Source of the DNA: Corynebacterium suedekumii
GTDB taxonomy: Bacteria > Actinomycetota > Actinomycetes > Mycobacteriales > Mycobacteriaceae
Assembly: GCF_030252185.1 (NCBI RefSeq)
Contig: NZ_CP126970.1
Location: 1,736,001-1,800,000 of the forward strand
Length of the DNA: 64,000 bases
Reading direction: 5' to 3'
Made by a program: the position numbers and the translations under genes. Of the stretch, positions 53,673-63,240 are shown in pieces. Positions within the stretch are counted from its first letter, which is position 1. Every line of letters begins with the position of its first letter. The notes beneath the pieces are model-generated. The model did not search any database. It worked only from the letters and a program-made list of their open reading frames with translations, and had not been told where the DNA came from.

Positions 53673-54626
53673 CTACTGCTCGTGGTGGACCGAGTCGACG
53701 GCCTTGCGGCCGGTCATCTTCTTCACGCCCATGACGATGCCGGCGACGATGACACCCCAGATGAGTCCGACGATGAGGGAGAAGAAGGTGTTGACGAGCC
53801 ACCCGAGGAACCCGCCGCCGGCCGCGACCTCGAGGCCGTGGATGAAGTCGTACGGCCAGGTGATCCCGAACTCCTCGAGACCGACGACGATGATGTGGCC
53901 ACCGACCCACAGCATGGCGAAGGTGCCGATGACGGAGATGGCGGTGAGGATCTTCGGCATGGCGGCGACCAGGCCGCGGCCGAAGGCCTCACCCCTGCCG
54001 GTCTCCACCATGTGCAGGCCGACGTCATCCATCTTCACCAGCAGGGCGACGGCACCGTAGACCAGGGCGGTGATGCCGATGGCCACGACGACGAGGACGG
54101 CTGCGCGGAAGAGCATCGGCTGATCGGCGATCTCGTTGAGCGAGATGACCATGATCTCCGCCGACAGGATGAGGTCCGTGGTGATGGCACCCTTGACCAG
54201 CTTGTCCTCCGCCTCCTTGGCGTTGACCTGGTCCTTGACCGGCGTCTTCTCCTCCGCGTGGCCGTCGTGGGGCAGGACCTTGTGCAGGATCTTCTCCGCA
54301 CCCTCGAAGCACAGGTACGTACCGCCGACCATGAGGATCGGGGTGAGCGCCCACGGGGCGATCCACGACAGCAGCAGCGCGATCGGCAGGATGATGACGA
54401 GCTTGTTGAACAACGAGCCCTTGGTGATCCGCCAGATCATCGGCAGCTCCCGGGTCGGGTTCACGCCCGCGACGTACCGGGGGGTCACCGCAGCGTCATC
54501 CACGACGACGCCGGCCGCCTTCATGGACGTCTTGCCGGCGGCCGCGGCGACGTCGTCGATGCTGGCGGCGGCGCTCCGGGCGATGAGGGCGACGTCGTCA
54601 AGCAGGGCAATGAGGCCACCGGCCAT
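53673..54626 (-). CDS. DUF808 family membrane protein
   Basis: 317 residues beginning MAGGLIALLDDVALIARSAAASIDDVAAAA, the family signature, with GVVVDDAAVTPRYV, GGTYLCFEGAEKI and TTDLILSAEIMVISL following. Five to six helices. Known only as the YedI-type conserved membrane family; function unknown. Transcribed in the same direction as the ClC gene 10 bases downstream. Confidence 0.9.
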   Translation of the reverse strand: MAGGLIALLDDVALIARSAAASIDDVAAAAGKTSMKAAGVVVDDAAVTPRYVAGVNPTRELPMIWRITKGSLFNKLVIILPIALLLSWIAPWALTPILMVGGTYLCFEGAEKILHKVLPHDGHAEEKTPVKDQVNAKEAEDKLVKGAITTDLILSAEIMVISLNEIADQPMLFRAAVLVVVAIGITALVYGAVALLVKMDDVGLHMVETGRGEAFGRGLVAAMPKILTAISVIGTFAMLWVGGHIIVVGLEEFGITWPYDFIHGLEVAAGGGFLGWLVNTFFSLIVGLIWGVIVAGIVMGVKKMTGRKAVDSVHHEQ

Positions 54627-54730
54627 GGCGGAACCTTTCGTTGGACGGGTGCTGGGGGGGAGCAGGGGGTCGTACTGAACAGTGAAATACTACGCCCGGC
54701 GGTAGGTGTGCGCACCTAGACTTGGCCGAC

Positions 54731-55645
54731 ATGAGAATCGCGATCATCGGAGCCGGCGCGGTCGGCGGCTGGTTCGGCGGACGCCTCGTGGAGACGGGAC
54801 ACGACGTCGTGTTCATCGCCCGCGGCGAGACCCTCACCGTCCTGCGCGACCGGGGCATCACCCTCAACGATGCCCCGCCCGTCCCCGTTCCGGCCGTCCC
54901 TGCCCTGTCCGAGGCAGGCGAGGTCGACCTGGTGCTGCTCGCCGTCAAGGCGACCACGGAGACGGACCTGACGGGGATGCTCGCCGGGCTGGGGGAGGGC
55001 GTACCCGTGGCGGTGACCCAGAACTCGGTCGAGGTGCCGCAACTGGTCGCCGACGTCGTGGGCACGGAACGCACCTGGCCCGGCGTCGTGCGCGGCTACT
55101 TCCACCACACCGGTCCCGGTGCGGTCGAGTTCCACGGCGGCCCCATCTCCTACACCTACGGCACCTGGGACGGCAGCGACGATCCACGGGTGGACGAGTT
55201 CGGCGCGGCCTTGACCGCGGCCGGGGTGGAGGCGGTGATCCGGGACGACATCTTCGTCGGTGTGTGGGCCAAGGCCATGTTCGTCGTCTCCACCGGCGCC
55301 CTCGGGGCACTGACCGGGGCACCGCTGGGTCAGTTGCGCACCCGTTACCGGGACTCGCTGGCCGCGATGATGACGGAGATCCACCACACCGCCCTGGCCC
55401 ACGGCGTCCCGCTGGAACCCACCGCGGTGGCCGACACCCTCGCCTTCGCCGACCGCATGCCCGCTATGGCCACCAGCTCCATGCACCGCGACCTGGTCTC
55501 CGGAGCCCCGGCGGGGGAGACCGAGCTCGACGCTCAGGTGGGTGCGGTCTGCCGGATGGGCGATGCTGTGGGCGTGGACACCCGCCTGCACGATCTCCTG
55601 CTGACGGTGCTGGAACAGCGCGGAGAGCAGACACCCCTGGGGTAG
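54731..55645 (+). CDS. 2-Dehydropantoate 2-reductase-like protein (PanE/ApbA family)
   Basis: 304 residues. N-terminal GAGAVGGWFGGRL (NADPH site), VLLAVKATTETDL (K of the VKxxQ region), TQNSVE, and the C-terminal helical domain with VWAKAMFVVSTGALGAL (catalytic lysine landmark) and SSMHRDLVSGAPAGETELDAQVG. Reduces ketopantoate in coenzyme A synthesis, or is a related ketoacid reductase. ATG 54731 is preferred to TTG 54722. Confidence 0.85.
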   Translation: MRIAIIGAGAVGGWFGGRLVETGHDVVFIARGETLTVLRDRGITLNDAPPVPVPAVPALSEAGEVDLVLLAVKATTETDLTGMLAGLGEGVPVAVTQNSVEVPQLVADVVGTERTWPGVVRGYFHHTGPGAVEFHGGPISYTYGTWDGSDDPRVDEFGAALTAAGVEAVIRDDIFVGVWAKAMFVVSTGALGALTGAPLGQLRTRYRDSLAAMMTEIHHTALAHGVPLEPTAVADTLAFADRMPAMATSSMHRDLVSGAPAGETELDAQVGAVCRMGDAVGVDTRLHDLLLTVLEQRGEQTPLG

Positions 55646-55655
55646 CCTGAGTGGC

Positions 55656-56027
55656 ATGACCGCCTCCGCCACCGCCCGCGTCCGCTGCGAGAAGCCAGGG
55701 CGGTACGCCAGGTCACTGGCCGCCCGCTTCGCGCACGCCGCCCACACCGACTGGGACGACGACCTGGGCCGCGGCCACCTCATGTTCACCTGGGGCCACG
55801 ACGCCGAGGTGGACATGATCGCCGGCGACGGGATCCTCCTGCTCCATCTGGAGTGCGCCGCCGACGACGTCAACCAGCTCGAGGCCATGGTGGGCACCGG
55901 GGTGGTGGAGCTGGCCGAGGGCTTCGGGGCGGAGAGCATCGAGGTGGAGTGGAAACGCGCCGGGGGAGAGCCGGGCACCCGATGGGTGGGCCCGAGATCC
56001 ACCCCTGCTGCGGGTGGGCTAGACTGA
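55656..56027 (+). CDS. DUF2218 domain protein
   Basis: 123 residues: MTASATARVRCEKPGRYARSL, GRGHLMFTWG and LLHLECAADDVNQLEAMVGTGVVELAEGFG match the actinobacterial DUF2218 family, often located beside siderophore or metal genes. Function unknown. It starts 10 bases after the reductase, so it is probably co-transcribed with it. Confidence 0.85.
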   Translation: MTASATARVRCEKPGRYARSLAARFAHAAHTDWDDDLGRGHLMFTWGHDAEVDMIAGDGILLLHLECAADDVNQLEAMVGTGVVELAEGFGAESIEVEWKRAGGEPGTRWVGPRSTPAAGGLD

Positions 56028-56042
56028 CCGGCGCACATTGAC

Positions 56043-56132
56043 ACCACGGGTGCCCGGTGAAACTCCGGGCTGAGACGCCGTCCACGGCGAACCGTCGAAC
56101 CTGATCCGGTTAGTACCGGCGCTAGGGAGACA
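56043..56132 (+). promoter_or_regulatory. TPP riboswitch (THI element)
   Basis: CACGGGTGCCCGG, the invariant CTGAGA at 56070-56075, and CGAACCTGATCCGGTTAGTACCGGCG..AGGGAGA (landmarks CCTGAT and AGGGAG) form the THI-box. Its last helix overlaps GGGAGA, the ribosome-binding region of the next gene (GTG 56137), which points to translational control. Thiamine pyrophosphate should shut off the ykoEDC transporter. Confidence 0.95.
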
Positions 56133-56136
56133 TACT

Positions 56137-56727
56137 GTGACCACTGATTCCTCGCGCGCCTCCTGGCGCGTCATCGACATCATCATCGCCTCCGTCCTGG
56201 GTGTGGCCTGCGGCCTCATCTTCTGGCTGTGGAACTCCATCGGCTATGCCTGGTTCACCGCCATGGACGCACTCACCCCCGGCTTCGGCGGCCTCGCCGT
56301 GGGGATCTGGCTCATCGGCGGCGTCCTCGGCGGGCTGGTGATCCGCAAACCGGGCGCCGCCCTGTTCGTCGAACTGCTCGCCGCGATCGTCTCCGCCCTG
56401 CTGGGTAACCAGTGGGGGATCGAGACGATGTACTCCGGCCTGGCCCAGGGCCTCGGCGCCGAGCTCGTCTTCGCCGCCTTCGGCTACCGCCGCTTCACCC
56501 TCCCGGTGGCCATGCTCGCCGGCGTCGGCGCGGCCGTGGGGGCGTTCATCCTCGAGCTGTTCACCAGCGCCAACCTGGCCAAGTCGCTGACCTTCAACTC
56601 CATCTACCTCACCTGCCTGGTCATCTCCAGCGCGATCCTCGCCGGCCTGCTCGGTCACTGGCTGGTCAGGGCACTGGCCGCGACCGGTGCCCTCGACCGT
56701 TTCGCCGCCGGCCGAAAGCGCGTGTGA
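56137..56727 (+). CDS. ykoE: Thiamine/HMP ECF transporter substrate-binding subunit YkoE
   Basis: 196 residues with five to six helices: IIIASVLGVACGLIFWLWNSIG, GGLAVGIWLIGGVLGGLVIRKPGAA, ELLAAIVSALLGNQWG. GN-x-WG and RKPGAAL are YkoE family landmarks. It is the S-component of the thiamine or hydroxymethylpyrimidine uptake system. First gene downstream of the TPP riboswitch; the stop overlaps the ykoD ATG. Confidence 0.92.
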   Translation: MTTDSSRASWRVIDIIIASVLGVACGLIFWLWNSIGYAWFTAMDALTPGFGGLAVGIWLIGGVLGGLVIRKPGAALFVELLAAIVSALLGNQWGIETMYSGLAQGLGAELVFAAFGYRRFTLPVAMLAGVGAAVGAFILELFTSANLAKSLTFNSIYLTCLVISSAILAGLLGHWLVRALAATGALDRFAAGRKRV

Positions 56728-58094
56728 TGGCTCCGCTCGTCGAGGCCCGCGGCCTCGGCTGGCGGCACGCCTCCCGCATCCACCCGGCACTGTCCGGCAT
56801 CGACCTCACCGTCCGGCGCGGCGAGCGGATCCTGCTCACCGGCGACTCCGGGGCAGGCAAGTCCACCCTGCTGGCCGCCCTGGCCGGCTTGCTCGGTGAC
56901 GAGGAGGACGGCGACCAGGCCGGCACCCTCACCGTCCGCGGCACCGTCGGCATGGTCCTGCAGGACCCCGACTCCCAGGTCATCTCCTCCCGCATCGGCG
57001 ACGACGTCGCCTTCGGCTGCGAGAACCTCCGTGTCCCCCGCGACGAGATCTGGCCCCGGGTCCGCCGCGCCCTCGATCTGGTCGGACTGGACCTGCCGCT
57101 CGACCATCCCACCCGGTACCTCTCCGGCGGGCAGAAGCAGCGGCTGGCGCTGGCCGGCGTCATCGCCATGGGTGCCGAACTCATCCTCCTCGACGAGCCC
57201 ACCGCCAACCTCGACCCGGCCGGACAGACCGAGATCGTCGAGGCCGTCGAGGCCGTGGTGGCCGAGACCGGAGCCGCCCTCATCGTCGTGGAACACCGCC
57301 CGCACCTGTGGCGGGCGATGATGGACCGGTTCCTGCGCCTGGAGTCCGGCACGACCGGCACGGCCGGCACGGCCGGTGGCTCCGGTGGCGGGGGCAGTGC
57401 CCGCCTTGTGGAGACCACCGCCGACGACCTGCCGTCGCTGCCGGTGCTGCCCGCCGCCCCCGGCGTCCCCGCCGGGACGCGTTCCCTGGTCGAGGCCCGT
57501 GAGCTGCAGACCATCTGGGGCCCACCCCGGACCCTGGACCTGCCCGCCGGATGCTCGACCGTGCTCACCGGGCCCAACGGCGCCGGCAAGTCCACCCTGG
57601 CTCTGACCCTGGCCGGACTCCTGCCCCCGGAGGGCGGTCGACTGCACTACGCCGAGGACCTGCGCCAGGGACTGCGGAAGGCGCCCCACGCCTGGACCTC
57701 CCGGCAGCTGGCCGACCGCATCGGCTACGTCTTCCAGGACCCCGAGCACCAGTTCGTCGCCCGGACGGTCGGCGAGGAGATGGCGGTGTCCGGAGGTGAC
57801 CCGGATCGGATCGACGAGCTCATGACCCGCCTGCGGCTGGCGCATCTCGCCGAGGCCAACCCCTTCACCCTCTCCGGCGGGGAGAAACGCCGCCTGTCCG
57901 TGGCCACCGCCCTGGTCAACGCGCCGACACTGGTGGTCCTCGACGAACCGACCTTCGGCCAGGACCCCGGCACCTTCACCGAACTGGTCGGCCTGGTCCG
58001 GCAGCTCACCGCCGACGGGGTGACGGTCCTGTCCATCACCCACGACGAGGCCTACCGCCACGCCCTCGGCGATCATGAGGTGGTGATCCGGTGA
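56727..58094 (+). CDS. ykoD: ECF transporter ATPase, two fused ABC domains (YkoD)
   Basis: 455 residues. First half: Walker A GDSGAGKST, signature LSGGQKQRLA, Walker B LILLDEPTANLD. Second half: GPNGAGKST, LSGGEKRRLS, LVVLDEPTFGQD. A Gly/Thr-rich linker (about residues 205-225, GTAGTAGGSGGGGS) joins them. Family EcfA/A' fused as one chain. ATG 56727 overlaps the ykoE stop; the stop overlaps ykoC. Confidence 0.93.
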   Translation: MAPLVEARGLGWRHASRIHPALSGIDLTVRRGERILLTGDSGAGKSTLLAALAGLLGDEEDGDQAGTLTVRGTVGMVLQDPDSQVISSRIGDDVAFGCENLRVPRDEIWPRVRRALDLVGLDLPLDHPTRYLSGGQKQRLALAGVIAMGAELILLDEPTANLDPAGQTEIVEAVEAVVAETGAALIVVEHRPHLWRAMMDRFLRLESGTTGTAGTAGGSGGGGSARLVETTADDLPSLPVLPAAPGVPAGTRSLVEARELQTIWGPPRTLDLPAGCSTVLTGPNGAGKSTLALTLAGLLPPEGGRLHYAEDLRQGLRKAPHAWTSRQLADRIGYVFQDPEHQFVARTVGEEMAVSGGDPDRIDELMTRLRLAHLAEANPFTLSGGEKRRLSVATALVNAPTLVVLDEPTFGQDPGTFTELVGLVRQLTADGVTVLSITHDEAYRHALGDHEVVIR

Positions 58095-58855
58095 ACCTCC
58101 TGCGCGACATCAACCCCGTCACCCGCATCCTCGGGCTCATCCTGCTGACCACCCCGCTGCTGCTGTCGGTCGACGTCGTCTCCGCCGGGGTGGCCCTGGC
58201 CTTCACCGTCCTCGTCGCCCCCTTCTGCGGCGTCAGCTGGGGCCGGCTGCTGCGCCGCGGCTGGCCCATCCTGCTCGCCGCGCCGCTGGCCGCCATCCCC
58301 ATGGCCCTCTACGGCCGACCGGAGGGGGAAACCTACGCCCAGTTCCTCTTCGCCCACGTCACCGACAACTCCCTCCAGCTGGCCGCGGCGATCTTCGTCC
58401 GTGTCCTCGCCGTCGGCCTGCCCGTCATCGTCCTGTCCGCGGACGTGGACCCCACCGACCTCGGCGACGGCCTGGCCCAGGTCCTGCGCCTGCCTGAACG
58501 TTTCGTCCTCGGCGCCGTGGCCGCCGCCCGCCTGGTGTCGCTGTTCCGCGACGACCTCGACTCCATGCGTCGCGCGCGCCGGGCCCGGGGGATCGCCGAC
58601 CAGGGCCGGATCCGCTACTTCCTCACCCTCGCCTTCGGCCTGCTCGTCCTGTCGCTGCGCCGGGGAGCCAAGCTCGCCACCGCCATGGAGGCCCGCGGCT
58701 TCAACCGCGTCGCCGAGCACGGCCGAACCTGGGCGCGCGAGTCGAGCCTGTCCGCGCGCGACTGGATCGTCATGGCCGTGTGCCTGGTGGTGTCCGTCGC
58801 GTCGATCGGCATCGCCGTCGCCGTCGGCTCCTTCCGTTTCCTGGGGGTGGCATGA
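58091..58855 (+). CDS. ykoC: ECF transporter transmembrane (T) subunit YkoC
   Basis: 254 residues, five helices (ILGLILLTTPLLLSVDVVSAG, LLAAPLAAIPMALYG, ...). The coupling motifs of EcfT are seen as ARRARGIADQGR (first A-R-G) and AMEARGFNR (second A-R-G). Connects YkoE to the YkoD ATPase. GTG start overlapping the ykoD stop. Confidence 0.92.
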   Translation: MNLLRDINPVTRILGLILLTTPLLLSVDVVSAGVALAFTVLVAPFCGVSWGRLLRRGWPILLAAPLAAIPMALYGRPEGETYAQFLFAHVTDNSLQLAAAIFVRVLAVGLPVIVLSADVDPTDLGDGLAQVLRLPERFVLGAVAAARLVSLFRDDLDSMRRARRARGIADQGRIRYFLTLAFGLLVLSLRRGAKLATAMEARGFNRVAEHGRTWARESSLSARDWIVMAVCLVVSVASIGIAVAVGSFRFLGVA

Positions 58856-59403
58856 CCCGCCTCACCGTCCTCGTCGACGGCCCCTCCGGTGCCGGCAAGA
58901 CCACCTTCGCCGAGGCCGTCTCCCGTCGCACCGGGATCCCCGTGGTGCACCTCGACGACTTCTACCCGGGCTGGTCGGGGCTTGCGGCCGCCTCCCGCAT
59001 GGTCGTCGACGATGTCCTGCACCCCACCCGGCCCGGCTATCGCCGCTGGGACTGGGAGAACTCCGTTCCTGCCGACCGGGTGTTTCTGGACCCGGGGGAT
59101 TCGCTCCTCATCGAGGGAGTGGGGGCGATCACCGAGGCGTCGGTGGCCGCTGCGGGACTGCTTGGCGACGTCCTCACTGTCCGCCTCAGTGCCCCCGTCA
59201 CCGTCCGTAGGGCCCGGGCTCTCGCCCGGGACGCCGACTACGAACCGTGGTGGGACATGTGGGCGGAGCAGGAGGCCGGGCACTTCGCAGAGCACGGGGA
59301 TCTGCCCGTTGACTTCGAACTGGAGTGGACCCCGGAAGGATTCTCCGGGGGTGGCGGGGGTGGCCCGGCGATAAACATTCACGGGCAGTTGCCAGACGTC
59401 TGA
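58852..59403 (+). CDS. P-loop kinase-like protein of the thiamine transport operon
   Basis: 183 residues. Walker A DGPSGAGKTTFA at residues 8-19, HLDDFYPGW (uridine-kinase-like base), RWDWEN, and IEGVGAIT. Resembles the short AAA_18/uridine kinase-like ATPases of actinobacteria. Coupled to ykoC by a 4-base overlap (ATGA), so it may phosphorylate an imported pyrimidine or thiazole, which remains a guess. Confidence 0.75.
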   Translation: MTRLTVLVDGPSGAGKTTFAEAVSRRTGIPVVHLDDFYPGWSGLAAASRMVVDDVLHPTRPGYRRWDWENSVPADRVFLDPGDSLLIEGVGAITEASVAAAGLLGDVLTVRLSAPVTVRRARALARDADYEPWWDMWAEQEAGHFAEHGDLPVDFELEWTPEGFSGGGGGGPAINIHGQLPDV

Positions 59404-59556
59404 TGTGGCAAACGGCAGGTGAACGGCCCGTTACGCCGGCGTAGACCCGGTGGCTTTCCGGCCAAAACGTGACGGCGGGGCGGTGCGGCAATTTTAATGA
59501 GCCGGGTCACAGTTTATGCTTGGTCAAACACCCATATCGACCTGGAGGTCCACAGC

Positions 59557-61173
59557 ATGACTCTCAGAAAGAAAGCGTTCGGGGCGCTGGCTGCCACCAC
59601 CCTGGTATTCGGCCTGGCTGCCTGCGGCGACTCCGACTCCGGCAACGGTGACTCGGCCAACGGCGGCGGCGACGGCAACGGGGGCGGCGACAACTACGTG
59701 ACCGCCAACGGCACCGAGCCGCAGAACCCGCTCATCCCGTCCAACACCAACGAAGTGGGCGGCGGCAACATCGTCGACCTGATCTACTCCGGCCTCGTCT
59801 ACTACGACGCCGAGGGCAAGATCCACAACGAGATGGCCGAGTCGATCGAGCCGGAGGGTGACAAGACCTTCCGCGTCACCCTCAAGGACGGCTGGACCTT
59901 CGCCGACGGCACTGAGATCACCGCGCAGCACTTCGTGGACACCTGGAACCACGCGGTGGCCAACTCCCACCTCTCCGCCTACTTCTTCGAGCCGATCATG
60001 GGCTACGAGGAGGGTGCCGAGTCCATGGAGGGCCTGCAGGTCGTCGACGACAAGACCTTCACCATCGAGCTCAACCAGCCCGAGGCCGACTTCCCGCAGC
60101 GTCTGGGCTACTCCGCCTTCTACCCGCTGCCGGACGAGGCACGCGAGGACGAGGCCGCCTTCGGCGAGAACCCGAACGGTAACGGCCCCTACAAGCTCCT
60201 GGAGTGGAACCACAACCAGGACGCCACCGTCGTCCCGAACGAGGAGTACCAGGGCGAGCGCACCCCGCAGAACGACGGCATCAAGTTCGTCTTCTACGCC
60301 CAGCAGGACGCCGCCTACAACGACCTCCTGGCCGGCAACCTCGACACCCTGGACGCCATCCCGGACATCGCCTTCTCCACCTTCGAGGACGAGCTCGGCG
60401 AGCGCGCCGTGAACCAGCCCTCCGCCGTCTTCCAGTCCTTCACCATCCCGGAGAGCCTCGAGCACTGGGGTGGCGAAGAGGGCAAGCTGCGCCGCCAGGC
60501 CCTGTCCCACGCCATCGACCGCGAAGAGATCACCAACACCATCTTCGAGGGCACCCGCACCCCGGCCACCGACTTCACCTCCCCGGTCCTCCCGGGCTAC
60601 GACGGTGACGTCGCCGGCAACGATGTCCTCGACTTCGATCCCGAGCGCGCCAAGGAGCTGTGGGCCCAGGCCGACGAGATCGCTCCGTTCACCGGTGAGT
60701 TCACCCTCTCCTACAACGCCGACGGTGGCCACCAGGCCTGGGTCGACGCGGTGACCAACTCCATCCGCAACAACCTCGGCATCGAGGCTGTGGGCAACCC
60801 GTACCCGGACTTCAAGTCCCTGCGCGATGACGTCACCGGCCGCACCATCCAGGGCGCCTTCCGTGCCGGCTGGCAGGCCGACTACCCGTCCGCGGGTAAC
60901 TTCCTCGGCCCGCTCTACGGCACCGGCGCCGGCTCCAACGACGGCGACTACTCCAACCCGGACTTCGACGCCAAGCTGGCCGAGGCCGCAGGCTCTGACT
61001 CCCCGGAGGCGGCCGCCGGCATCTACAACGAGGCCCAGGAGATCCTGTTCCAGGACCTGCCGGCCATCCCGCTCTGGTACTCCAACGTCGCGGGCGGCTA
61101 CAGCGAGAACGTCGACAACGTCACCTTCTCCTGGAAGTCTGTCCCGGTGTACTACGAGATCACCAAGCAGTAG
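59557..61173 (+). CDS. Peptide ABC transporter substrate-binding lipoprotein
   Basis: 538 residues. MTLRKKAFGALAATTLVFGLAAC gives a signal peptide with lipobox LAAC at about residue 23 (landmark: FGLAAC), then a Gly/Asn/Asp-rich linker. The SBP_bac_5 fold has LVYYDAEGKIHNEMAESIEP, GWTFADGTEITAQHFVDTW and LSHAIDREEI. Binds di- or oligopeptides outside the cell. CTGGAGG precedes the ATG. A terminator separates it from the permease genes. Confidence 0.92.
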   Translation: MTLRKKAFGALAATTLVFGLAACGDSDSGNGDSANGGGDGNGGGDNYVTANGTEPQNPLIPSNTNEVGGGNIVDLIYSGLVYYDAEGKIHNEMAESIEPEGDKTFRVTLKDGWTFADGTEITAQHFVDTWNHAVANSHLSAYFFEPIMGYEEGAESMEGLQVVDDKTFTIELNQPEADFPQRLGYSAFYPLPDEAREDEAAFGENPNGNGPYKLLEWNHNQDATVVPNEEYQGERTPQNDGIKFVFYAQQDAAYNDLLAGNLDTLDAIPDIAFSTFEDELGERAVNQPSAVFQSFTIPESLEHWGGEEGKLRRQALSHAIDREEITNTIFEGTRTPATDFTSPVLPGYDGDVAGNDVLDFDPERAKELWAQADEIAPFTGEFTLSYNADGGHQAWVDAVTNSIRNNLGIEAVGNPYPDFKSLRDDVTGRTIQGAFRAGWQADYPSAGNFLGPLYGTGAGSNDGDYSNPDFDAKLAEAAGSDSPEAAAGIYNEAQEILFQDLPAIPLWYSNVAGGYSENVDNVTFSWKSVPVYYEITKQ

Positions 61174-61222
61174 ACCGCCACGGACCACGATCTGATCCGT
61201 GACATCTGACCAGTTCGACTTA

Positions 61223-61253
61223 CCCCGCGTGAGGGTCACTCACGCGGGGTTTG
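61223..61253 (+). terminator. Intercistronic terminator after the binding-protein gene
   Basis: CCCCGCGTGAG pairs perfectly over 11 bp with CTCACGCGGGG around a GGTCA loop, followed by TTTGGT. It lies 50 bases after the binding-protein stop and about 50 before the first permease, likely keeping the binding protein in excess. Confidence 0.85.
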
Positions 61254-61301
61254 GTCGTGCCTGCGGTCAGGTGCCCGAACGGATCTAGCTAAGGAATAGT
61301 T

Positions 61302-62228
61302 ATGTTGCGCTACATCGGGCGACGACTGCTCCAGATGATCCCCGTGTTCTTCGGAGCCACGCTGCTCATCTACGCACTCGTCTTCCTCATGCCCGGCGAC
61401 CCGGTCGAAGCCCTCGGCGGCGACCGCGGACTGACCGAGGCCGCTCGCGCCCGCATCGAGGCCGAGTACAACCTGGACAAACCCTTCATCGTCCAGTACC
61501 TGCTCTACATCAAGGGCATCTTCACGCTCGACTTCGGCACCACCTTCTCCGGCCAGCCCGTCTCCAGCGTGATGGCCAACGCCTTCCCGGTCACCATCAA
61601 ACTGGCCGCCATGGCGCTGGTCTTCGAGGCCGTCTTCGGCATCATCTTCGGTGTCATCGCCGGTGTCCGTCGCGGCGGCATCTTCGACTCCACCGTCCTG
61701 GTCATGTCGCTGATCGTCATCGCCGTGCCGTCCTTCGTCATCGGCTTCGTCCTCCAGTTCCTCGTGGGTGTGAAATGGGGGATCCTGCCGGTCACCGTCG
61801 GCTCGAGAGAGGACTTCACCTCGCTGCTCATGCCGGCGGTCGTGCTGGGAGCTGTGTCCTTCGCGTACGTGCTCCGCCTGACCCGGCAGTCCGTCAGTGA
61901 GAACCTGCGCGCCGACTACGTCCGTACCGCCCGGGCCAAGGGCCTGAGCAACGGCCGGGTCATGGGCCGACACGTCCTGCGTAACTCGCTCATCCCGGTG
62001 GCCACCTTCCTGGGTGCGGACCTGGGTGCGCTCATGGGTGGCGCGATCGTCACCGAGGGCATCTTCGCCATCAACGGCGTCGGTGGCTCGATCTACCAGG
62101 CCATCATCAAGGGCGAACCGACCACGGTCGTGTCCTTCACCACCGTGCTGGTCATCGTGTACATCATCGCCAACCTCATCGTGGACCTGATCTACGCCGT
62201 GCTCGACCCGAGGATCCGATATGCCTGA
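61302..62228 (+). CDS. Peptide ABC transporter permease (DppB type)
   Basis: 308 residues, six helices. N-terminal IGRRLLQMIPVFFGATLLIYALVFLMPGDP and C-terminal coupling segment LRADYVRTARAKGLSNGRVMGRHVLRNSLIP (landmark: YVRTARAKGL) with EGIFAINGVG are typical of DppB/OppB. Partner of the next permease, which its end overlaps by 8 bases. Confidence 0.93.
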   Translation: MLRYIGRRLLQMIPVFFGATLLIYALVFLMPGDPVEALGGDRGLTEAARARIEAEYNLDKPFIVQYLLYIKGIFTLDFGTTFSGQPVSSVMANAFPVTIKLAAMALVFEAVFGIIFGVIAGVRRGGIFDSTVLVMSLIVIAVPSFVIGFVLQFLVGVKWGILPVTVGSREDFTSLLMPAVVLGAVSFAYVLRLTRQSVSENLRADYVRTARAKGLSNGRVMGRHVLRNSLIPVATFLGADLGALMGGAIVTEGIFAINGVGGSIYQAIIKGEPTTVVSFTTVLVIVYIIANLIVDLIYAVLDPRIRYA

Positions 62229-63240
62229 CATCAACCGCAACGTCTCCAACCCCGCCGGCGAGGAGGAGATCCTCGCCGGCAACCGACTGCGCAGCCGTTC
62301 CGAACTGCGCCCCGGGCAGGACCACTACATCGCCGAGACCGACGAGACCGGCCTCGGTGCCGTCGACGCGGTGTCCGACGAGTCCGCCCCGGTGTCCCAG
62401 TGGCGTCAGGCGTGGCGTAACCTGCGCAGCCGTCCGCTGTTCTGGGTCTCCGCCGTTCTCATTCTCGTGGCGGTCCTGCTGGCCATGTTCCCGCAGCTGT
62501 TCACCTCCACCGACCCGCGCATGTGCGTGCTCGCCAACTCCCTCGACGAGCCGCAGCCGGGCCACCCCTTCGGCTTCGACCGTCAGGGCTGTGACATCTT
62601 CGCCCGTACCATCTATGGTGCCCGTGCCTCTGTGTCCGTGGGCATCCTCACCACCGCCCTCGTCGTGCTCATCGGCACGACCATCGGCGCGCTCGCCGGT
62701 TACTTCGGCGGCATCCTGGACACCCTGCTCTCCCGCCTGACGGACATCTTCTTCGCCGTCCCGCTGGTGCTCGCCGCCATCGTCGTCATGCAGGTGTTCA
62801 AGGACTACCGCACGGTGGCCACCGTCGTGCTCGTCCTCGGCCTGTTCGGCTGGACCAACATCGCCCGTATCACCCGTGGTGCGGTCCTGAGCGTGAAGAA
62901 TGAGGAGTACGTCACCGCCGCCCGCGCACTCGGCGCGTCGAAGTGGAAGATCCTCACCAGCCACGTCCTCCCCAACGCGGCGGCCCCGATCATCGTCTAC
63001 GCCACCGTCGCACTGGGCACCTTCATCGTCGCCGAGGCCACCCTGTCCTTCCTGGGCATCGGCCTGCCGCCGACCATCGTCAGCTGGGGTGGCGACATCT
63101 CCGCCGCCCAGGCCAGCCTGCGTACCCGCCCGATGGTCCTGTTCTATCCGGCCATGGCGCTGGCGCTGACCGTGCTCAGCTTCATCATGATGGGTGACGT
63201 CGTCCGCGACGCCCTGGATCCGAAGGCGAGGAAGCGATGA
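62221..63240 (+). CDS. Peptide ABC transporter permease (DppC type)
   Basis: 339 residues. A long hydrophilic head (about 70 residues), then six helices. Landmarks: RQGCDIFARTIYGARASVSVG and the coupling motif YVTAARALGASKWKILTSHVLPN (landmark: AARALGAS), and ATLSFLGIGLPP. The stop overlaps the start of the ATPase gene (ATGA). Confidence 0.93.
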   Translation: MPDINRNVSNPAGEEEILAGNRLRSRSELRPGQDHYIAETDETGLGAVDAVSDESAPVSQWRQAWRNLRSRPLFWVSAVLILVAVLLAMFPQLFTSTDPRMCVLANSLDEPQPGHPFGFDRQGCDIFARTIYGARASVSVGILTTALVVLIGTTIGALAGYFGGILDTLLSRLTDIFFAVPLVLAAIVVMQVFKDYRTVATVVLVLGLFGWTNIARITRGAVLSVKNEEYVTAARALGASKWKILTSHVLPNAAAPIIVYATVALGTFIVAEATLSFLGIGLPPTIVSWGGDISAAQASLRTRPMVLFYPAMALALTVLSFIMMGDVVRDALDPKARKR

